Source: Porticoccus sp964608185 (GTDB lineage: Bacteria > Pseudomonadota > Gammaproteobacteria > Pseudomonadales > Porticoccaceae). Taken from it: 29,719 nucleotides of DNA. How positions within the stretch are numbered: the first letter of the stretch is position 1; every line of letters begins with the position of its first letter. The notes beneath the pieces were generated by a model. That model searched no databases, had not been told where the DNA came from, and worked only from the letters and a program-made list of their open reading frames with translations. The DNA is taken from positions 1 through 29,719 of the forward strand of contig CAZSMR010000015.1 of assembly GCA_964608185.1 (NCBI GenBank). Direction: 5' to 3'. Of this stretch, positions 16,351-23,563 are shown piece by piece. Both the position numbers and the translations under genes were made by a program.

Positions 16351-17127
16351 ATGAATGATCATAAGGAAAATAAAGAAAGGCCTCCCGTCGAATGGATGTT
16401 TGGTTTGCATGCTGTATTTTCTGTATTGAAAACTTCTGGATCAAAAATACAGGAGTTAAGGGTTCAGAAAGGGCGAGATGATCAAAGATTGAAAAAAATT
16501 ATCAATTTAGCCGAGCTTCAAAATATACCCGTGAACTGGGTACTTCGTTCTGATCTTGATAGTATTACTAGTGGTCCTCACCAGGGTGTAGCAGCTTTAT
16601 GTGAAGATGTTGGAGTTCAAGATGAGAATTATTTATTTAATCTTTTAGATCGTTTAGATAAAACTCCTTTTTTTCTAATTTTGGATGGAGTTACGGACCC
16701 GCATAATCTTGGAGCTTGTATGCGCTCAGCTGAAGCTGCTGGAATCCAAGCTATTATTGTACCCAAGGATAATGCTGTTGGTGTAACGCCAGTTGTGCAA
16801 AAAGTCGCAAGCGGCGCTGCAGAAATTATTCCTCTCATCGTAGTCACGAATTTATCGAGGGTTCTGAAACAACTTAAAGATAGAGGTATTTGGATAATTG
16901 GTGCAGCAGGTGAAACTGAAAAACTTATATATGATACCGACTTAAGTGGTCCATTAGCGATAGTTATGGGGTCAGAAGAGAAAGGGTTGCGAAGACTTAC
17001 AAGGGATAATTGCGATAGTCTTATCAGAGTACCGATGGTTGGGCTCGTGAGTAGTTTAAATGTCTCTGTTGCAACAGGGGTTTGTTTATTTGAGGCTCTA
17101 AGACAAAGACGAACAGCGGTAAGTTGA
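16351..17127 (+). CDS. rlmB: 23S rRNA (guanosine-2251-2'-O)-methyltransferase
   Basis: This SPOUT-class enzyme methylates the ribose of G2251 in the peptidyl-transferase P loop of 23S rRNA, using S-adenosylmethionine. The 258 residues match RlmB. The N-terminal substrate-binding domain includes GLHAVFSVL and GPHQGVAA. The trefoil-knot domain has DGVTDPHNLGACMRSAEAAG, MGSEEKGLRRL and the final VSSLNVSVATGVCLFEALRQR, which form the cofactor pocket. It lies between rnr (24 bp) and a CDP-alcohol phosphatidyltransferase gene (3 bp), so the three are probably one transcript. Confidence 0.97.
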   Translation: MNDHKENKERPPVEWMFGLHAVFSVLKTSGSKIQELRVQKGRDDQRLKKIINLAELQNIPVNWVLRSDLDSITSGPHQGVAALCEDVGVQDENYLFNLLDRLDKTPFFLILDGVTDPHNLGACMRSAEAAGIQAIIVPKDNAVGVTPVVQKVASGAAEIIPLIVVTNLSRVLKQLKDRGIWIIGAAGETEKLIYDTDLSGPLAIVMGSEEKGLRRLTRDNCDSLIRVPMVGLVSSLNVSVATGVCLFEALRQRRTAVS

Positions 17128-17130
17128 AAT

Positions 17131-17775
17131 ATGAGTCTTAAAAAAATAAAAAAAACCTTAAAAGATAAAGTGATAGACAAAAATCAGGTTGCAACTGACA
17201 ACTTTGTCTTAAATTTTCCTAATGTTATCAGTTCGATTAGAGTGGCTTTGTCTCCTGTACTTTTTTTCCTAGCATTGCAGCAAAAACCAGATCCATTTTT
17301 ATGGGTATTAGCCGCTTCGCTGTGCACAGATTTTTTAGATGGCTACCTTGCTAGACGTCTAAATCAAGTAACTGAATTTGGCGTAAAATTAGATAGCTGG
17401 GCAGATTTGATTACTTATTCGGTAATGCTATTCGGATTACTAGTATTATGGCCAGAAGTTTTTGATAGCGAGTTTATTTTTTTACTTATTTCATTTAGTT
17501 GCTGGATTGTTCCACTATTGGTGTGTCAATCAAGATTTGGCAGATTTCCTACCTACCATACGCTAGCAGCAAAAGCGACGGCTGTTTTAATTGTTCCGGC
17601 GTATTTTGTAGCAGTAATTCTTGAAAATTCTATGCTATTGAGAGGGGTATTATTATTTTATGTATGGGTAGCGTTAGAGCAAGTTATAATTACTACTATT
17701 TTGCCACGTTGGCGAAGTAATATTTCAGGGTTCTGGATCGCAGCATCAATAGCTAGAAATGAAAATAATAAATAA
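17131..17775 (+). CDS. CDP-alcohol phosphatidyltransferase family protein
   Basis: This membrane enzyme of 214 residues has the complete CDP-alcohol phosphotransferase signature: D67, D70-G71, A74-R75, G84, D88, D92. Before it, PNVISSIRVALSPVLFF (30-46) is the usual first membrane segment, and three or four more follow. The family swaps CMP of CDP-diacylglycerol for an alcohol; PgsA (glycerol phosphate) is the best-known relative, but the sequence alone does not identify the acceptor here. It is distinct from PssA in the same window. The start is 3 bp after rlmB. The lysine-rich first 20 residues are an N-terminal cytosolic arm. Confidence 0.85.
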   Translation: MSLKKIKKTLKDKVIDKNQVATDNFVLNFPNVISSIRVALSPVLFFLALQQKPDPFLWVLAASLCTDFLDGYLARRLNQVTEFGVKLDSWADLITYSVMLFGLLVLWPEVFDSEFIFLLISFSCWIVPLLVCQSRFGRFPTYHTLAAKATAVLIVPAYFVAVILENSMLLRGVLLFYVWVALEQVIITTILPRWRSNISGFWIAASIARNENNK

Positions 17776-17873
17776 TTTACTACATGACTGATGATTATTT
17801 TTATATTATCGGTAAATTTAAGTAAATATATTCACTATTTAATAGATAATGGCTCGAGTCCCTCGGTTTACAC

Positions 17874-17902
17874 TTGAAATGCTAGAGATCTGCACTTAGA
17901 AT
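17874..17902 (+). promoter_or_regulatory. Sigma70 promoter of the rpsF operon
   Basis: TTGAAA (17874-17879) and TAGAAT (17897-17902) are separated by exactly 17 bp, each matching consensus at 5 of 6 positions. The predicted start near 17909 gives a leader of about 75 nt. It is the best promoter match in the window, fitting a ribosomal-protein operon. Confidence 0.65.
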
Positions 17903-17940
17903 GCCTGACTTCATTATGTTTAGAATTACAAACTCCTTGT

Positions 17941-17983
17941 TGCATCGCAAAAGCGAGCACTTATTTACCCGTAAGGAGGTAAA
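17941..17983 (+). promoter_or_regulatory. Structured rpsF leader with paired Shine-Dalgarno
   Basis: There are two hairpins. The first (17941-17959) has TGC and TCGC pairing with GCGA and GCA around an AAAA loop, with one bulged A. The second (17964-17983) pairs TTTACC with GGTAAA, and its loop and 3' arm contain the AAGGAGG Shine-Dalgarno directly before the ATG. This is where the known S6:S18-binding leader motif lies in other bacteria, and an ACCCG segment is present. Autoregulation by S6:S18 is plausible but inferred. Confidence 0.55.
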
Positions 17984-18520
17984 ATGCGCCACTACGAAAT
18001 AGTATTTATGGTTCATCCAGATCAAAGTGATCAGGTTTCTGGAATGATTGAACGATACTCTGCTGTCATTAATGATGGTAAGGGCAAAGTTCACCGACTA
18101 GAAGACTGGGGTAGACGCCATTTATCATATCCAATCAATAAGATACATAAAGCGCATTACGTGCTCATGAATATTGAGTGTGATCAAGGCATATTGCAGG
18201 AACTAAAAACAAATTTTCGCTACAATGATGCAGTCATCAGAAGTGTAGTTTTTGGTTGCAAAGAAGCTATCACTGATGATTCCTACATTCTAAAAGTAGA
18301 TAAATCTGAACGGTCCGAGCGAAGAGATCGCTCAAGTCCGCACACTGAAAAGACCCCTATCATTGCTCAAAAAGAAGTAAAACCAGTAGTAGAAGCTGAA
18401 ACAATAGTTAGTAAACCTGAAGAGGTTTTATCTCCAGAAAAAGCTGAAAAAACCGAAATAATAGCCGATGAGCCTGCGGAAAAAACTGCTGGTGTATCAA
18501 CGGAAGAGGAGAGTAAATAA
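17984..18520 (+). CDS. rpsF: 30S ribosomal protein S6 with long C-terminal tail
   Basis: S6 binds with S18 to the platform of the small subunit. Residues 1-100 are the normal fold: MRHYEIVFMVHPDQ, RLEDWGRRHLSYPINK and AHYVLMNIE. The protein is 178 residues, against about 95-140 usually. The extra 78 (101-178) are a low-complexity Lys/Glu/Pro/Ala-rich tail ending EEESK. E. coli S6 also has a glutamate tail, extended by RimK, so the C-terminal EEE is suggestive. A full AAGGAGG Shine-Dalgarno sits within a hairpin. The stop overlaps the rpsR start by one base (TAATG), coupling the two partners. Confidence 0.97.
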   Translation: MRHYEIVFMVHPDQSDQVSGMIERYSAVINDGKGKVHRLEDWGRRHLSYPINKIHKAHYVLMNIECDQGILQELKTNFRYNDAVIRSVVFGCKEAITDDSYILKVDKSERSERRDRSSPHTEKTPIIAQKEVKPVVEAETIVSKPEEVLSPEKAEKTEIIADEPAEKTAGVSTEEESK

Positions 18521-18747
18521 TGGCTCGATTTAACCGTCGTCGTAAGTTTTGTCGTTTTAGTATTGAAGGTGCTGATCCAATAGATTACAAGGATCTCGAA
18601 ATGCTTAAGCAGTATGTTTCTGAAACTGGAAAAATTGTTCCTAGCAGGATTACTGGAACTAAAGCTAAATACCAGAGGCAGCTTTCCAACGCTATTAAGC
18701 GCGCTCGTTATCTGGCCTTATTACCATATACCGACAGTCACGAATAA
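18520..18747 (+). CDS. rpsR: 30S ribosomal protein S18
   Basis: S18 forms a heterodimer with S6 on the 30S platform. The 75 residues are family length. FNRRRKFCRF at the N-terminus and SETGKIVPSRITGTKAKYQRQL then AIKRARYLALLPY are diagnostic. MAR at the start would leave an N-terminal alanine after Met removal, the residue acetylated by RimI, whose gene is also in the window. The ATG overlaps the S6 stop. The DUF2232 gene follows after 12 bp. Confidence 0.98.
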   Translation: MARFNRRRKFCRFSIEGADPIDYKDLEMLKQYVSETGKIVPSRITGTKAKYQRQLSNAIKRARYLALLPYTDSHE

Positions 18748-18759
18748 GAAGAATACCTA

Positions 18760-19605
18760 ATGCGTGCTTTAGCCCAATTCATAACCCGTGGCCGTACGCA
18801 AGCAGGAATAGTTGCTTTCTTTGGTAACTTATTGCCTTTTATATCTCCTGCAACAGTCTCTTTGGTAGTTTTGACTAAGGGTCTGCCAGCTGGGGCGCTG
18901 CTATCACTTTATGCAGTAACTCCATTATTGTTAATGTATATTTATGGTAATGAAGCTAATACTATTATAATAATACTGTCTTTTTTTACAATTGGTTGTG
19001 TTTTTTTAGCTTCAAATATTATGAGATCCAGGTCTTCATGGTCTCATACACTAATTTTTATTATTATTTTTAGTGCTATATCAGCCATGTTGTTACCTGT
19101 TTTTTTTACTGAAAAGTTAGTAGCTTTAGAGTTAATAATTGGAGACTTTTTTAAGGATACCCAGCAGTATGAAGAAAAATTTATTATAGGTAGAAGTTTT
19201 TTGCTTGGTGTTGCTAGCTATATTGTTGCTTTAACCTCAATAGTTTCTTTGATATTGGGCCGATGGTGGCAAGCTATGCTCTACAATCCTGGGGGGTTCA
19301 AGTCAGAATTTCATCAATTAAGATTTAGTACAACATTTTCTGTTATTATCTTAATTGTAATGCTTACTTGCGAATATCTTTTAAAAGATTTCACAAGTTG
19401 GACTAGCTTATTAGGCTTACCACTTATGCTTAGTGGCATTGCATTGTTGCACTATGGTGTTGCACTTTTCCAGCTAGGAAGTTATTGGTTGGTCACATTT
19501 TATTTGGCACTCTTATTTTTGAGTCCATTAAGTATTATGCTAGTTGGATTAGGATTTCTTGATAGCATTTTTAACATACGCTCAAGATTAAATAGATATT
19601 CTTAG
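18760..19605 (+). CDS. DUF2232-type integral membrane protein
   Basis: This polytopic membrane protein of 281 residues has roughly eight hydrophobic segments and a short, basic N-terminus. By size and position between rpsR and rplI it matches the DUF2232 (YybS-like) protein found at this place in many gammaproteobacteria such as Pseudomonas; that identification rests mainly on context. A WWQAMLYNPGGFKSEFHQLR stretch near 169-188 separates two membrane blocks and is the most distinctive segment. No enzyme motif is visible and the function is unknown. It probably shares the rpsF transcript. Confidence 0.8.
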   Translation: MRALAQFITRGRTQAGIVAFFGNLLPFISPATVSLVVLTKGLPAGALLSLYAVTPLLLMYIYGNEANTIIIILSFFTIGCVFLASNIMRSRSSWSHTLIFIIIFSAISAMLLPVFFTEKLVALELIIGDFFKDTQQYEEKFIIGRSFLLGVASYIVALTSIVSLILGRWWQAMLYNPGGFKSEFHQLRFSTTFSVIILIVMLTCEYLLKDFTSWTSLLGLPLMLSGIALLHYGVALFQLGSYWLVTFYLALLFLSPLSIMLVGLGFLDSIFNIRSRLNRYS

Positions 19606-19663
19606 TATGAATGTATATTTTATTGGTGTAATAAATAGGTTTAAATAATAGAGGATATCCGAG

Positions 19664-20113
19664 ATGGACGTCATCCTGTTGGAAAAAGTTGGAAATTTGG
19701 GAAATATTGGTGATAAGGTTAATGTTAAGGCTGGATATGGCCGTAACTATCTAATTCCTAATGGTAAAGCAATATTTGCTACCTCAGAAAACTTAGTTGA
19801 ATTTGAAGCCCGTCGTTCTGAATTAGAAGCTGCTGCATCAGCGAACCTTGTAGATGCAACTGCTCGTGCTGCTTCTATAGAAGCAATTGGCCCTATCACT
19901 ATTACTGTGATTGCTGGAGATGAAGGTAAGCTTTTCGGCTCTGTTGGAACAAAAGATATTGCTGATTCGATTACTAGTGCCGGCGTCCAAGTAGAAAAAA
20001 GTGAAGTAAAACTACCTGACGGCTCTATACGCGAAGTAGGGGAATTTGATATTTCTATTCAGGTGCATGCTGACGTTACTCAAGTAGTAAAGCTTTTGAT
20101 TGTTGCTGAATAG
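19664..20113 (+). CDS. rplI: 50S ribosomal protein L9
   Basis: L9 binds 23S rRNA near L1 and influences frame maintenance. The 149 residues show the two-domain form: an N-terminal RNA-binding domain (MDVILLEKVGNLGNIGD, then VKAGYGRNYLIPNGKA), a long linking helix rich in Ala and Glu (about 45-72), and a C-terminal domain with AGDEGKLFGSVGTKDIADSI. AGAGGA upstream of the ATG is the ribosome binding site. It is the last gene before a strong terminator, closing the rpsF operon. Confidence 0.98.
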   Translation: MDVILLEKVGNLGNIGDKVNVKAGYGRNYLIPNGKAIFATSENLVEFEARRSELEAAASANLVDATARAASIEAIGPITITVIAGDEGKLFGSVGTKDIADSITSAGVQVEKSEVKLPDGSIREVGEFDISIQVHADVTQVVKLLIVAE

Positions 20114-20154
20114 ACAACGACTGTTCACTACCTAGCCAATATCAGTAATAATGG

Positions 20155-20198
20155 GGCACTAGATGGCAATTTTTGCCGTTTAATAGTGCCTTTTTTTT
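20155..20198 (+). terminator. Rho-independent terminator after rplI
   Basis: GGCACTA (20155-20161) pairs with TAGTGCC (20184-20190), enclosing a second hairpin GGCAA/TTGCC (20165-20177). Eight T residues follow (20191-20198). It ends the rpsF operon; the T-run is only 29 nt from the dnaB start. Confidence 0.92.
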
Positions 20199-20227
20199 AG
20201 GCGGTAGTCGTTATAGGTGACACCACC

Positions 20228-21604
20228 ATGGATAAAGATCAGACCATTAAAGAGAATCAGTTGCCCCATTCTGTTGAGGCTGAGCAAGCTGTCATCGGTG
20301 GCTTGATGCTGAGTAATGGTTCTTTTGATGTTGTTGCAGAGCTTATTGTTGAGTCTGATTTTTTTTCTGAAGATCATAAGCTTATATTTGAGACGATGCG
20401 GTTACTTTCTTCTGAAAAAAAACCGCTTGATGTGATCACCCTGTCTGAAACTCTCCAAAATGCTAATAAACTTGAAAATGTTGGAGGCGCCTCTTATTTG
20501 GTAGAGCTCTCTGACAATACCCCAAGTTCGGCCAACGTTAAAGCTTACGCTCAAATAGTTTTAGAGCGCTCTATAATTCGTAAACTTATCACAGCAGCCA
20601 CTGATATTGTCAAGAAAAGCCACAATCCTCATGGTTGGGATAGCAGTAAACTTCTTGCTGATGCAGAAAAGAAACTTGCAGAGATTATAGAAAGTAGGCC
20701 TAAGTTTGGAGGTTTTCAAGGTGTAAATGAGCTTATAAAAGAAGCAACTGCGCGTTTAGATGAGTTGTTTAATAATGACTCAGAAATTACTGGATTAAGT
20801 ACAGGCTTTGATGATTTAGATAAAATGACTTCTGGCTGGCAGAAGTCGGACTTAGTTATTATTGCTGGAAGACCTTCTATGGGTAAAACTGCTTTTGCTA
20901 TGAATATGGTGGAACATGCAATTTTAAAGCAAGATAAACCTGTACTTGTATTTAGTATGGAGATGCCTGCTAATCAACTAATGATCAGATTGATGTCCTC
21001 TATAGGAAAAATCGATGCCACAAGAATGCGAACAGGAAAATTACTCAGTGATGAGTGGCCTAGATTAAACAAGGCAGCAGGAAGCTTAAGAGATAGACCG
21101 CTCTATATTGATGATACTCCTGGCATTTCGCCAATGGATCTACGTAATAGAATTCGTCAGTTACATCGTGAGCAGGGCGATATCGGTATGATTATGATTG
21201 ATTACCTTCAATTAATGAACGGAAGTGTTCAAACCGATAATAGAACTAATGAAATCACCCAAATTTCCAGAGAATTAAAAGGTATAGCACGCGAATTTAA
21301 TTGCCCTGTTTTGGCGCTTTCTCAGCTTAGCCGAAAGTGCGAAGAGCGACCTAACAAAAGACCTATCAACTCAGATCTTCGTGAATCTGGGGCAATTGAG
21401 CAGGATGCTGATGTCGTTGCCTTTATATATCGTGATGAAGTTTATAATGAAGAAACTACTGAACACAAAGGTATTGCAGAAATAATTATTGGCAAACAAA
21501 GAAATGGTCCAATAGGTAACTGTAAATTGGCTTTTCTGGGTACCTACACCCGTTTCGAAAATTTAGCTCCGGACTACTCTGCTCCAAACTACTCTAGTGA
21601 CTAA
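20228..21604 (+). CDS. dnaB: Replicative DNA helicase
   Basis: This hexameric helicase unwinds DNA at the fork, binding primase and the tau subunit. The 458 residues are typical. The N-terminal domain begins with LPHSVEAEQAVIGGLML. The RecA-like C-terminal domain has Walker A GRPSMGKT (214-221), Walker B MIMIDYLQLM, and LSQLSRKCEERPNKRP. No intein or insertion is present. The start ATG has only a modest Shine-Dalgarno (TAGGTG). The strong terminator just upstream means dnaB needs read-through or a promoter that I could not find. panC follows after 18 bp, instead of the alr gene often found here. Confidence 0.98.
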   Translation: MDKDQTIKENQLPHSVEAEQAVIGGLMLSNGSFDVVAELIVESDFFSEDHKLIFETMRLLSSEKKPLDVITLSETLQNANKLENVGGASYLVELSDNTPSSANVKAYAQIVLERSIIRKLITAATDIVKKSHNPHGWDSSKLLADAEKKLAEIIESRPKFGGFQGVNELIKEATARLDELFNNDSEITGLSTGFDDLDKMTSGWQKSDLVIIAGRPSMGKTAFAMNMVEHAILKQDKPVLVFSMEMPANQLMIRLMSSIGKIDATRMRTGKLLSDEWPRLNKAAGSLRDRPLYIDDTPGISPMDLRNRIRQLHREQGDIGMIMIDYLQLMNGSVQTDNRTNEITQISRELKGIAREFNCPVLALSQLSRKCEERPNKRPINSDLRESGAIEQDADVVAFIYRDEVYNEETTEHKGIAEIIIGKQRNGPIGNCKLAFLGTYTRFENLAPDYSAPNYSSD

Positions 21605-21622
21605 TAAAATCTTTGGAATCAA

Positions 21623-22474
21623 ATGATGCAGATTTTTCGGACCATCAATGGTATCAGGCAGGCACTTCTTGAAGAAAAATTGCGCCAAAAAAAAATTGGA
21701 TTTGTTCCGACTATGGGAAACCTTCATGAAGGACATATAGAGCTAATTAGACTTGCACAAAAAACAAATGACGTAGTTGTCTGCTCCATATTTGTTAATG
21801 GGCTTCAGTTTGGGTTGAATGAAGATTGGGATAAATATCCTCGAACTTTTGAGAAGGATTGTGAAAAACTAAAGGGAACATCATGCGATATCCTCTTTTA
21901 TCCTGATGAGAATCAAATATATCCGAATGGCTTGAATTCTCAAACCAAAGTCATCTGTTCTTCAATGACCGATTATCTCTGTGGAGCTAGTCGACCTGGG
22001 CATTTTGAGGGCGTTACGACAGTTGTGTCCAAGTTATTGAATATTATTCAGCCCGATGAATTAGTCTTAGGTAGGAAAGATTTTCAACAGATGGCGATAT
22101 TATATCGCATGGTTGAAGATCTTTGTTTTCCAGTTAGAATTATTGAGGCAGACATCCATCGTGAATTAGATGGATTAGCTATGAGTTCACGAAATAAATT
22201 TCTCACAGACTTAGAAAGAAATAATGCATCTCAATTATTCAAAAGCATCTGCTGGGTAGCTAAAAAAATACAGTCAGGGGATAGGGATTTTTTGGCTCTG
22301 CAAAAAAAAGCAGCTAAGCAGATACATGAGGCAGGGTTTAGGCCTGATTACATAACTGTATGTAATAGCAGAACACTTGAGATGGCAGCAATTAATGATC
22401 TTGAAATAACCGTTCTAGGAGCTATGTATAGCTCCTCTGCAAGATTAATTGATAACATTACCCTGAATAACTAA
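21623..22474 (+). CDS. panC: Pantothenate synthetase
   Basis: This enzyme ligates pantoate and beta-alanine using ATP to form pantothenate, the coenzyme A precursor. The 283 residues match the family. The nucleotide-binding HxGH-type motif is PTMGNLHEGH (29-38). GRKDFQQM and the KMSKS-like MSSRN segment are present. Two adjacent ATG codons begin the frame; either may be used. It lies 11 bp before panD, which supplies its beta-alanine. panB, the usual partner, is not in the window. Confidence 0.97.
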   Translation: MMQIFRTINGIRQALLEEKLRQKKIGFVPTMGNLHEGHIELIRLAQKTNDVVVCSIFVNGLQFGLNEDWDKYPRTFEKDCEKLKGTSCDILFYPDENQIYPNGLNSQTKVICSSMTDYLCGASRPGHFEGVTTVVSKLLNIIQPDELVLGRKDFQQMAILYRMVEDLCFPVRIIEADIHRELDGLAMSSRNKFLTDLERNNASQLFKSICWVAKKIQSGDRDFLALQKKAAKQIHEAGFRPDYITVCNSRTLEMAAINDLEITVLGAMYSSSARLIDNITLNN

Positions 22475-22485
22475 AGGAACAGATT

Positions 22486-22875
22486 ATGCTTAGTACATTA
22501 CTAAAGGCTAAACTGCATATGTGCACAGTAACCCAAGCTGAGCTGTTGTATGACGGGTCCTGTGCTATAGATTCTAATTTACTTGACCTTGCAGGATTAT
22601 GTGAATTCGAACAAATTGATATTTATAATGTTAATAACGGGGAGCGGTTAACCACATATATTATCAAAGCTGAAGCTGGTTCTGGCATCATATCGATGAA
22701 TGGGGCTGCGGCAAGAAAGTGCCAGGTGGGCGACCAAGTAATAATTGCTGCTTACGCACAGTATCCACTAGACGAAATGACTAAATTTCAACCGAGGTTA
22801 GTTTATCTAAATAAAGATAACTCTGTTGAGCGCACTACTAACGCCATACCTGCTCAAAAAATTAAAGAAAACTAA
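22486..22875 (+). CDS. panD: Aspartate 1-decarboxylase proenzyme
   Basis: PanD makes beta-alanine from aspartate with a pyruvoyl cofactor formed by self-cleavage. The 129 residues are family length. The cleavage site G24-S25 lies in YDGSCAID, and K9 and H11 occupy the conserved N-terminal positions. NGAAARKCQVGD is the usual C-terminal segment of the beta-chain partner. AAAGGAAC before the ATG is a good ribosome binding site. The 11-bp spacing to panC indicates one transcript supplying both substrates of pantothenate synthesis. Confidence 0.97.
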   Translation: MLSTLLKAKLHMCTVTQAELLYDGSCAIDSNLLDLAGLCEFEQIDIYNVNNGERLTTYIIKAEAGSGIISMNGAAARKCQVGDQVIIAAYAQYPLDEMTKFQPRLVYLNKDNSVERTTNAIPAQKIKEN

Positions 22876-22948
22876 AATGGTTGTGACGGTAAAAACCCCT
22901 ATTTTTTATTTATTTGATTTCTGCCTGCACTCTAACTAGGATTTTTCA

Positions 22949-23434
22949 ATGCCTTCATTTGATATTGTCTCAGAAGTTGAATTAGAAGAGATTCGTAATG
23001 CTACAGACAATACTGTACGTGAAATAGCTACACGCTTTGATTTTAGAGGGGTAAACGTTCAAGCTATACTCACTAGAGACGAAGTAGTTCTATCTGCAGA
23101 AGCAGACTTTCAATGCCGACAGTTACTAGATATATTACGAAGTAATTTAATTAAAAGAAAGATTGGGGCTGACGCTATTGATCCAGATGAAAAGTCTCTG
23201 CATAGCGGTAAATCTTTCTCTATAAAAGTTAGATTCAAACAAGGGATCGAACAAGTGGTAGCAAAAAAAATTATTGATTTAATAAAAACTAAAAAATTAA
23301 AAGTACAGTCAACTATTCAGGGCGATAAATTGCGAATTACCGGTAAAAAACGTAATGATTTGCAAACTGTAATTGCTTTAGTTCGGAATACAGATCTTGG
23401 CCAACCCTTTCAGTTTGACAACTTTAGAGACTAA
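22949..23434 (+). CDS. yajQ: YajQ family (UPF0234) nucleotide-binding protein
   Basis: This small cytosolic protein of 161 residues has two ferredoxin-like domains. Homologues bind nucleotides, and one Xanthomonas member binds cyclic di-GMP. It opens with MPSFDIVSEVELEEIRNA, then FDFRGV, and ends DLGQPFQFDNFRD, all diagnostic of the family. It follows panD by 73 bp with no clear terminator between, and lies upstream of the repeat array that precedes acs. The physiological role here cannot be inferred. Confidence 0.95.
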   Translation: MPSFDIVSEVELEEIRNATDNTVREIATRFDFRGVNVQAILTRDEVVLSAEADFQCRQLLDILRSNLIKRKIGADAIDPDEKSLHSGKSFSIKVRFKQGIEQVVAKKIIDLIKTKKLKVQSTIQGDKLRITGKKRNDLQTVIALVRNTDLGQPFQFDNFRD

Positions 23435-23498
23435 TGTGGCTAACGCTATTTGAAATCTAGATTTATGGGTATTGAAATAGCTGCCTCATTAGAGAAAA

Positions 23499-23553
23499 AA
23501 AGTTAAAGGAAAGTTAAAGGAAAGTTAAAGGAAAGTTAAAGGAAAGTTAAAGG
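23499..23553. repeat. Five perfect 11-bp tandem repeats before acs
   Basis: The unit AAAGTTAAAGG occurs five times without a mismatch and is followed by a degenerate sixth (AAAGAGGGT) that supplies the acs ribosome binding site. Each unit, with the next AAA, contains AAAGGAAA, a Shine-Dalgarno-like core. The unit also holds TAA, and because 11 is not a multiple of 3 the array carries stops in all three frames. The copy number is likely to vary by slippage. Confidence 0.97.
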
Positions 23554-23563
23554 AAAGAGGGTA

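Noticed and set aside
16629..17180. 183-codon open frame on the minus strand
   Set aside because: It lies opposite rlmB, whose motifs are complete. The minus frame has no recognisable domain and its composition is what antisense of a real gene gives.
17848..17872. tRNA T-arm-like string (GGCTCGAGTCC) upstream of rpsF
   Set aside because: The loop resembles a T-loop, but the stem does not pair beyond two bases and there is no D-arm, anticodon arm or acceptor upstream. At most it is a remnant; chance is likely.
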